From assembly GCF_037450285.1 (NCBI RefSeq), contig NZ_JAQISN010000001.1, forward strand, positions 1,550,001-1,614,000: a DNA stretch of 64,000 nucleotides. Direction: 5' to 3'. Of this stretch, positions 59,183-64,000 are shown piece after piece. This DNA is from Erwinia sp. SLM-02 (GTDB taxonomy: Bacteria; Pseudomonadota; Gammaproteobacteria; Enterobacterales; Enterobacteriaceae). Each line of letters opens with the position of its first letter. Position 1 is the first letter of the stretch. A program made the translations under genes and the position numbers. Below the pieces are notes generated by a model that was not told the origin of the DNA, ran no database searches, and saw only the letters and a program-made list of their open reading frames with translations.

Positions 59183-60412
59183 ATGGAGAAAGAACTCGCT
59201 TTAACTTGTTCCACTGAAAAAGCCGCTTCACGATCGCAAACTGAAGCGCAGGCACTGCCGGTTTCCGCGCTGCTGGCGCTGGCGATGACCGGGTTTATCT
59301 GCATCATCACGGAGACCCTGCCTGCGGGATTACTGCCGCAGATGGCGGCAGGGCTGAACATTTCAAACTCACTGGCTGGGCAAACCGTAACGGCCTACGC
59401 TCTGGGATCGCTGCTGGCCGCCATTCCGCTGACCATTGCCACCCAGAGCTGGCGCCGCAGGAATGTGCTTTTGCTGGCGATCGCGGGATTTTTTATTTTC
59501 AACAGCATTACCGCATGGTCTTCACACTACTGGCTGACCCTGGCTGCGCGGTTCTTTGCGGGCATGGCAGCCGGGCTGTCGTGGAGCCTGCTTGCCGGTT
59601 ACGCCCGGCGGATGGTGGCCGTTCATCAGCAGGGGAAAGCGATGGCCATCGCGATGGTCGGGACCCCGATAGCCTTATCCGTGGGGTTACCGCTGGGTAC
59701 CTGGCTTGGCGGCATAACCGGCTGGCGCAGCATTTTTTTCGCCATCTCCGCACTGACCCTTTTACTGGCAGTCTGGGTGGTGGCCAGAGTGCCTGACTAT
59801 CCGGGGCAGTCGCGCCATGAGCGGATGCCGCTGCGTCAGGTGTTAACTACGAAGGGAGTGCGGCCGGTGCTTGCCGTAGTCATTGTCTGGATGCTGGCGC
59901 ATAACATTCTTTATACCTATATCGCACCGTTCCTCGCATCCGCAGGGCTGGCGTCCTCCGTAGATAGTGTGCTGCTGATTTTCGGGCTGTCGGCGCTGCT
60001 CTCCATCGCCGTCACCGGTAAGTTAGTGGATCGGCATCTGCGCCGCAGCGTACTGGTGAGCCTGGCGGCCTTCGCGTTCGTTTCGCTGATGCTGATGGTT
60101 TTTTCTCAGCATCCCGTAGCAATCTACCCTGGCGTGGCGGTCTGGGGATTAAGCTTTGGCGGCGCGGCCACGCTGCTGCAGACCGCGCTGGCGGATACGG
60201 CGGGCGAGGGTGCGGACATTGCGCTGTCGATGAACGTGGTGGCATGGAATGGTGCGATTGCGGCGGCGGGTATTACCGGGGGGATCCTGCTGGATAACTG
60301 GGGGGCACCGGCGCTGCCGCCGGCACTGATTCTGCTGCTGGCCGGCGCATTTATTATTACCTGCCGGTCACGACAGCATGGATTCCGGCCAGGCGCGCGA
60401 ACAGGGCACTAA
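59183..60412 (+). CDS. MFS efflux transporter
   Basis: A 409-residue MFS transporter with 12 predicted spans, of the sugar-efflux/chloramphenicol-efflux (AraJ/YdhP-like) type: MTGFICIITETLPAGLLPQMAAGLNISNSLAGQTVTAYALGSLLAAIP in TM1-TM2 and VGTPIALSVGLPLGTWLGGITGWR in the motif C region. TetR control suggests export of the TetR ligand, a toxic or signalling molecule; it cannot be named. Confidence 0.9.
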   Translation: MEKELALTCSTEKAASRSQTEAQALPVSALLALAMTGFICIITETLPAGLLPQMAAGLNISNSLAGQTVTAYALGSLLAAIPLTIATQSWRRRNVLLLAIAGFFIFNSITAWSSHYWLTLAARFFAGMAAGLSWSLLAGYARRMVAVHQQGKAMAIAMVGTPIALSVGLPLGTWLGGITGWRSIFFAISALTLLLAVWVVARVPDYPGQSRHERMPLRQVLTTKGVRPVLAVVIVWMLAHNILYTYIAPFLASAGLASSVDSVLLIFGLSALLSIAVTGKLVDRHLRRSVLVSLAAFAFVSLMLMVFSQHPVAIYPGVAVWGLSFGGAATLLQTALADTAGEGADIALSMNVVAWNGAIAAAGITGGILLDNWGAPALPPALILLLAGAFIITCRSRQHGFRPGARTGH

Positions 60413-60466
60413 TTTCACGCGCGGGCCGCTCATCTCACGCAGCTGAATAAATCACGGCGCAAATCT

Positions 60467-61561
60467 TCAAAGCCGGCTCAAGCCGTAACGAGTACTGCGG
60501 CCCCCGCCGGGGCTGGCTATCAGGTATCCGAGTTCAACCAGCTGCGCCAGATGGCGCGTGGCGGTGGCACGACTGACTTTTGCCACCGCCTTGTACTGGC
60601 TGTTGTTAATGCCGTCACTAAAGTCGCCGTCCAGCAGGCGGTTCAGCACCTTTATCTGCTCAGGCCCAATCTGCGCGGCGTTAAAACGCTGCCAGTAGCG
60701 GGTTTTAAACACCGTTTGATCGATAACCGCCAGCGTTTCTTCGATCGATGCTCTGAGCATATCGATAAACCAGCTCAGCCAGACGGTGATATCCAGATCG
60801 CCGCGTTGGGTATTTTCCAGCACCTGATAGTAGTCCTGCCGATGAATGTTAATCGTGCGGGACATCGCGTAGAGCCTGACCGTGTGGCTTTCCGCCTGCG
60901 CCAGCGCCAGGTCCATAATCAGGCGACCGATCCTGCCGTTACCGTCCTCAAAAGGATGGAGCGTTAAAAACCTCAGATGGGCAATCCCGGCGCGCAGCAG
61001 CGGATCCAGCCCCGGATCATCGCGGCTGGCGTTAAACCACTGTAAAAACGCATCGACGTCGTCGGCAATGGCGGCACCGTCCGGCCCTTCGAAATGAACG
61101 ACCGGTTTTTCAAGGCGGCCCGAAACGACCTGCACCGGACCGCTGCGCAGCTGGCCGCCGACGATCGGATACAGCAGCCCGGAGCCGGCGGGAAAGAGCA
61201 GGGCGTGCCAGTGCAGCAAACGCGCCAGGGTCAGCGGCTGGTCGAGGTTTTCAATGGCGTCCAGCGCGGATGCCACCAGGCCTTCGGTTTTTTTATCCAC
61301 CGCATAGGTCATGCCGTCCTCGATGCCGAGGTGATGCGCCAGCGAGGAACGCACCGAATGAGCGTTAACGCGTTCCCCCTCAATATCACTGGAGTAGAGA
61401 ATGTTGGCCAACACGTTATCCAGCGTGCTGTTTGCTTCATCCAGCAACAGGCTGCTTCCGTAGAGTTTCCCCTGCAAAAAACGCGTGGCGCGCAGCAGCG
61501 GTTCGATCCGCTGACGGTCCCAGCTGAACGCCGGCCAGTTTTCCTGCTGCCAAATCCACAT
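60467..61561 (-). CDS. Fic-domain AMP-transferase family protein
   Basis: A 364-residue Fic protein. N-terminal DUF4172 helices carry an inhibitory motif SSDIEG (residues 57-62, Glu61), placing it in class II. The active-site motif is HPFEDGNGRIGR (202-213), intact, so NMP transfer (usually AMP) is possible once inhibition is relieved. The C-terminal part (about 290-364) has a winged-helix-like segment (AVAKVSRATATRHLAQLVELGYLIASPGG), suggesting DNA binding or autoregulation. It stands alone; no separate antitoxin gene is adjacent. Confidence 0.9.
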   Translation of the reverse strand: MWIWQQENWPAFSWDRQRIEPLLRATRFLQGKLYGSSLLLDEANSTLDNVLANILYSSDIEGERVNAHSVRSSLAHHLGIEDGMTYAVDKKTEGLVASALDAIENLDQPLTLARLLHWHALLFPAGSGLLYPIVGGQLRSGPVQVVSGRLEKPVVHFEGPDGAAIADDVDAFLQWFNASRDDPGLDPLLRAGIAHLRFLTLHPFEDGNGRIGRLIMDLALAQAESHTVRLYAMSRTINIHRQDYYQVLENTQRGDLDITVWLSWFIDMLRASIEETLAVIDQTVFKTRYWQRFNAAQIGPEQIKVLNRLLDGDFSDGINNSQYKAVAKVSRATATRHLAQLVELGYLIASPGGGRSTRYGLSRL

Positions 61562-61661
61562 GATGCGGCTCCTGAGCTGAATAGAAGCCTTATTCTACTC
61601 ATGTAGTGAGTCAAATGTCATGGATATTTGCATCACGGAGGAGATGTATATGAAATGATGT

Positions 61662-61717
61662 CGCTACGCGAATTGTTCCTGGTTATCCCACACGAAAAAC
61701 TTCAGAATTCGCGTAGC
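61662..61717. repeat. Inverted-repeat element, copy B
   Basis: CGCTACGCGAATT (61662-61674) and AATTCGCGTAGC (61706-61717) bound 56 bases; the inner 12-bp arms are perfect inverted repeats. Its ends match those of copy A at 33272-33328 read in reverse (CGCTACGYGAA ... CAGAATTCRCGTAGC). It lies between the Fic and VOC genes. Confidence 0.75.
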
Positions 61718-61738
61718 ATTGCCCGGAGACCGGGCAAT
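61718..61738 (-). terminator. Hairpin after the VOC gene
   Basis: ATTGCCCGG (61718-61726) and CCGGGCAAT (61730-61738) form a perfect 9-bp stem with a 3-base loop directly after the minus-strand VOC gene and adjoining repeat copy B. No U-tract is present on the minus strand. Confidence 0.55.
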
Positions 61739-61742
61739 TTAT

Positions 61743-62189
61743 TTACAATTTCTGAGCGATATCCCAGATAAAGCCAAACGGGTCTTTCACGCGGGCTTTT
61801 AAATCACCCCAGAACATTTCGGCGGGTTCAGTCAGAATAGTCGCACCAGCTTCAACCATCTCATTTACCAAACTGACCGCATCATCAACGTACAGATAAA
61901 ATATGAAGGGGACCGGCGCTCCTGAAGTCACTGGACTGCTCAGATCAGAATCCCATCCTTCTTTGTTTAGGGTAAAGTTGGTGCCACGATAGCGGATACG
62001 TGCAAACAAAATATCCCCGCCATCTCCCTCAAGTTCCGCAATCGCCACCATCTTCATTGCCCCGGTATAAAAATTGACGGCAGCTTTTACATCAGGGACA
62101 TTGAGTGCAGTTGTCAACCATGTCAGTCCCATACCTTCCCAGGGATGAGTGCGATCTTCTACGTTATTGAACCAGTCCAGCTTACTCAT
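61743..62189 (-). CDS. VOC-family (glyoxalase/bleomycin-resistance) protein
   Basis: A 148-residue protein of the PhnB/YdhR-like vicinal-oxygen-chelate fold: paired beta-alpha-beta-beta-beta modules (ALNVPDVKAAVNFYTGAMKM and FYLYVDDAVSLVNEMVEAGATI) and the closing DLKARVKDPFGFIWDIAQKL. Substrate is unknown. It is followed by a hairpin and preceded by an AT-rich region leading to the insertion sequence. Confidence 0.85.
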   Translation of the reverse strand: MSKLDWFNNVEDRTHPWEGMGLTWLTTALNVPDVKAAVNFYTGAMKMVAIAELEGDGGDILFARIRYRGTNFTLNKEGWDSDLSSPVTSGAPVPFIFYLYVDDAVSLVNEMVEAGATILTEPAEMFWGDLKARVKDPFGFIWDIAQKL

Positions 62190-62481
62190 TTCAATTTTCT
62201 CCTGAAAACAGCCAATTTATGTATAAAGGGCGGATGTTCACTTACGGTACATAATTATACATTTGCAGTGCAAATGCACTGTATGAAATCACAGTAAAAG
62301 CACGCAATGCACAATGTCAGTCTGGATACTTTGGTTCAGGGATAGGAACGAACTCCTGAAGAGGAGAATTTGGCAAGAGTAGGCCATCATATGAGGGTAG
62401 AGGGATGAGTTGGGTGCCGCTTGTGATAGTTAATTTAACATAATATACATTATGCGTACCAAGTGTGTTAGCGCAATTTAG
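62190..62481. other. AT-rich spacer between the VOC gene and the insertion sequence
   Basis: About 290 bases without a recognisable gene. It contains the promoter region of the VOC gene and ends at the left end of the insertion sequence. Confidence 0.5.
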
Positions 62482-64000
62482 TAATGTCACTTTTTAACCA
62501 TTTAGAAATGTCCCTTTTTGGCATAAAGGCTCTGAGCTTTATGGCTGCTACAGGGACTGAAAAATGTTGGTGACTATGTCTGAAAAAGAGTTAGTTCGCG
62601 CCCAGATTATCCAGGCTGTTTGTGAAAAACGGTTACGTCGGCGTGATGCTGCAAGTCAGCTGGATCTTAGCGAGCGCCAGATTCAACGTCTGATGGATAA
62701 GTTCCGCTTGTCTGGCACTTCAGGTCTAGCCAGCTTAAAGCGTGGCAAACCGGGAAACAATAATCTTCCTGAACAACTTAGAATGAAGGTTCTGACGCTG
62801 CTACGTGAAAAATACAGCGATTTCGGCCCTACATTAGCCGCCGAGAAACTTCTCCAACGCCATAATCTCAAAGTTTCCGTTGAAACGCTGCGTCACTGGA
62901 TGATTGCCGCCGGCCTCTGGGTTCCTCATACCCGACGCAAGCCTCAGGTCTACCAACCACGCTATCGCCGCGACTGTCTTGGAGAACTTATTCAAATCGA
63001 CGGCTCTCACCACGACTGGTTTGAAGGTCGTGCATCAAAATGCTGTCTTTTGGTTTACATGGACGACGCCACTGGCCGACTGATGCACCTGCGCTTTTGT
63101 GAAACTGAGTCTGCCTTTGATTACATGCTGGCCACACGTGAATATCTTGATAAACATGGAAAACCTGTTGCGTTCTACAGTGACAAACATGCTGTTTTTC
63201 GTGTCAGCCAGGCAGAAACTCGCCGCACTGGCACCACCCAGTTTGGCCGGGTCCTTCATGACCTCAACATTGACCTCATATGCGCCAATAGCTCCCAGGC
63301 TAAAGGCCGCGTTGAGCGCGCTAACCAGACACTTCAGGACCGGCTAATAAAGGAAATGCGGCTCGAGAACATTACTGGAATTGAAGAAGCAAATGCCTGG
63401 CTGGAAGCCTTTATTCAGGACTTTAACCGACGCTTTGCTAAAGCCCCTCAATACCCGAAAAATCTCCACAGACCAGTCAGTGAATCACAATCTGAGCTGG
63501 ATGATATCTTTGCCTGGCAGGAACTCCGCACGCTCTCTAAATCACTGACATTTCAGTACGATAAGATGCTCTATCTGGTTGACCCTACTGAAGAAAATAC
63601 ACGTATTGCCGGTGAGAAAATCATGGTTCTCGACTATCCAGACGGCACGCTGGCATTCAAATACGGCCACAGGACGTTGTCGTATCAGGTCTATGACAAG
63701 CTGAGCTGTGTTGACCAGGGTGCCATCGTGGACAACAAGCGGCTGGGCGCAGTATTGAAACTCGCGCAGATTCAGCAGGATGAACGGAACGGGACGGTAA
63801 AAGAGAACGCAGTAAGAAGATGCCCAAACGACGCGCTCAGGCAAGGATCCAGGAGCAGCTGAAAGCCATCAATCTGGTACTTGCCAACCCTGAAGAATTC
63901 AGAGCCAGCCTCAAACGATAACCACCTGCCCACCCTGCTCTTCCAGACTGAATCACAGTAAAGGTGACATTTTAACTTTGGAGCTGAGGGTGACATTTCA
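62482..64000 (+). mobile_element. ISNCY-family (IS1202-type) insertion sequence, right end at the window edge
   Basis: The transposase gene is flanked by imperfect terminal inverted repeats: left GTAATGTCAC (62481-62490) with a second ATGTCCC at about 62508, and right AGGTGACATTTT (about 63961) and GGGTGACATTTCA (63988-64000). Each end carries two TGTCAC-type repeats about 25-30 bases apart, probable transposase-binding sites. The outermost right base cannot be fixed because the window stops. Its base composition differs from the flanks. Confidence 0.8.
62564..63921 (+). pseudogene. ISNCY/IS1202-type DDE transposase, frameshifted near the C-terminus
   Basis: A transposase with N-terminal HTH (RRDAASQLDLSERQIQRLMDKF, about 26-47), an integrase core with Asp146 (ELIQIDGSHH), Asp207 (FYSDKHAVF) and Glu251 (KGRVERANQTL), and the LHDLNIDLICANSSQ segment typical of IS1202-type enzymes. 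The frame from 62564 stops at 63862 after an unlikely tail (ENAVRRCPNDALRQGSRSS). A -1 shift at the A-run near 63800-63803 (GTAAAAGAG) continues as KRERSKKMPKRRAQARIQEQLKAINLVLANPEEFRASLKR to 63921, the expected end. It is either a one-base deletion or a slippage site; core residues are intact, so partial activity is possible. Confidence 0.82.

Noticed and set aside
60467..61561. Fic protein as part of a toxin-antitoxin pair
   Set aside because: It carries its own N-terminal inhibitory motif (class II) and no antitoxin gene is adjacent.

Overview
The window reads as chromosome of a gamma-proteobacterium in Enterobacterales, most likely Erwiniaceae (Erwinia/Pantoea-like). The protein sequences of LplA, DigH (YddW), LeuE, FhuE/FhuD/FhuB and MetC match the E. 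coli proteins as I remember them, while the gene set (guanidine operon, ddc/dat, many regulator-transporter pairs) is that of a plant- or environment-associated relative. The genus is inference. Most of the window is GC-rich; two stretches, 9.5-11.9 kb and the insertion sequence at the right end, are visibly AT-richer.

1-9.4 kb: the 5' part of lplA (minus strand), then a guanidine-assimilation operon: a NitT/TauT-type ABC importer, two carboxyguanidine deiminase subunits and a 1199-residue biotin-dependent guanidine carboxylase. Its leader holds an NtrC-like site, a sigma-54 promoter, a guanidine-I (ykkC) riboswitch and an overlapping terminator, so both nitrogen shortage and guanidine appear to be needed for expression. 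No allophanate hydrolase gene follows. 9.4-13.9 kb: a small DUF1272 protein, an AT-rich LysR/tautomerase/quinone-oxidoreductase cassette, then YjbR, thioredoxin-like and ketopantoate-reductase-like genes. 14-16.9 kb: ddc-dat, the route to 1,3-diaminopropane. 17.2-20.4 kb: an XRE-cupin regulator and a polar amino-acid ABC importer ending in six copies of an 8-bp repeat. 20.5-27.4 kb: a Sel1-repeat protein, a hexapeptide acetyltransferase and a Fur-controlled hydroxamate-siderophore operon (receptor, FhuD, FhuB) without fhuC.

27.4-37.9 kb: MFS/LysR, leuE, an Rpn nuclease, and a Cre/Dre-type tyrosine recombinase of 343 residues coupled to a cytochrome b561 gene. Upstream of that pair is a 32-bp near-palindrome matching the Dre target rox at 27 of 32 positions. 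AraC, MBL hydrolase, LysR and an aldehyde dehydrogenase lacking its usual catalytic Glu follow. 38-48.7 kb is a redox/envelope-stress region: a CcdA-thioredoxin fusion, a two-component system with an exported epoxide-hydrolase-like protein and two matching direct-repeat sites, a cupin, a DapA-like aldolase, an operon of periplasmic peroxiredoxin, DsbD-like protein, ECF sigma factor and DUF1109 anti-sigma factor, and digH, which lacks an ordinary start codon.

48.9-64 kb: an exported esterase opposite an OhrR-like MarR regulator, a Tat-exported FAD oxidoreductase, a LysR/permease/cystathionine-beta-lyase set, two unrecognised genes, a YoaK-like protein, a TetR/MFS pair with repeated operators, a Fic protein, a VOC protein and an ISNCY (IS1202-type) element whose transposase is frameshifted near its C-terminus. 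The most notable points are the recombinase with its nearby rox-like site and the dual nitrogen/guanidine control of the first operon.
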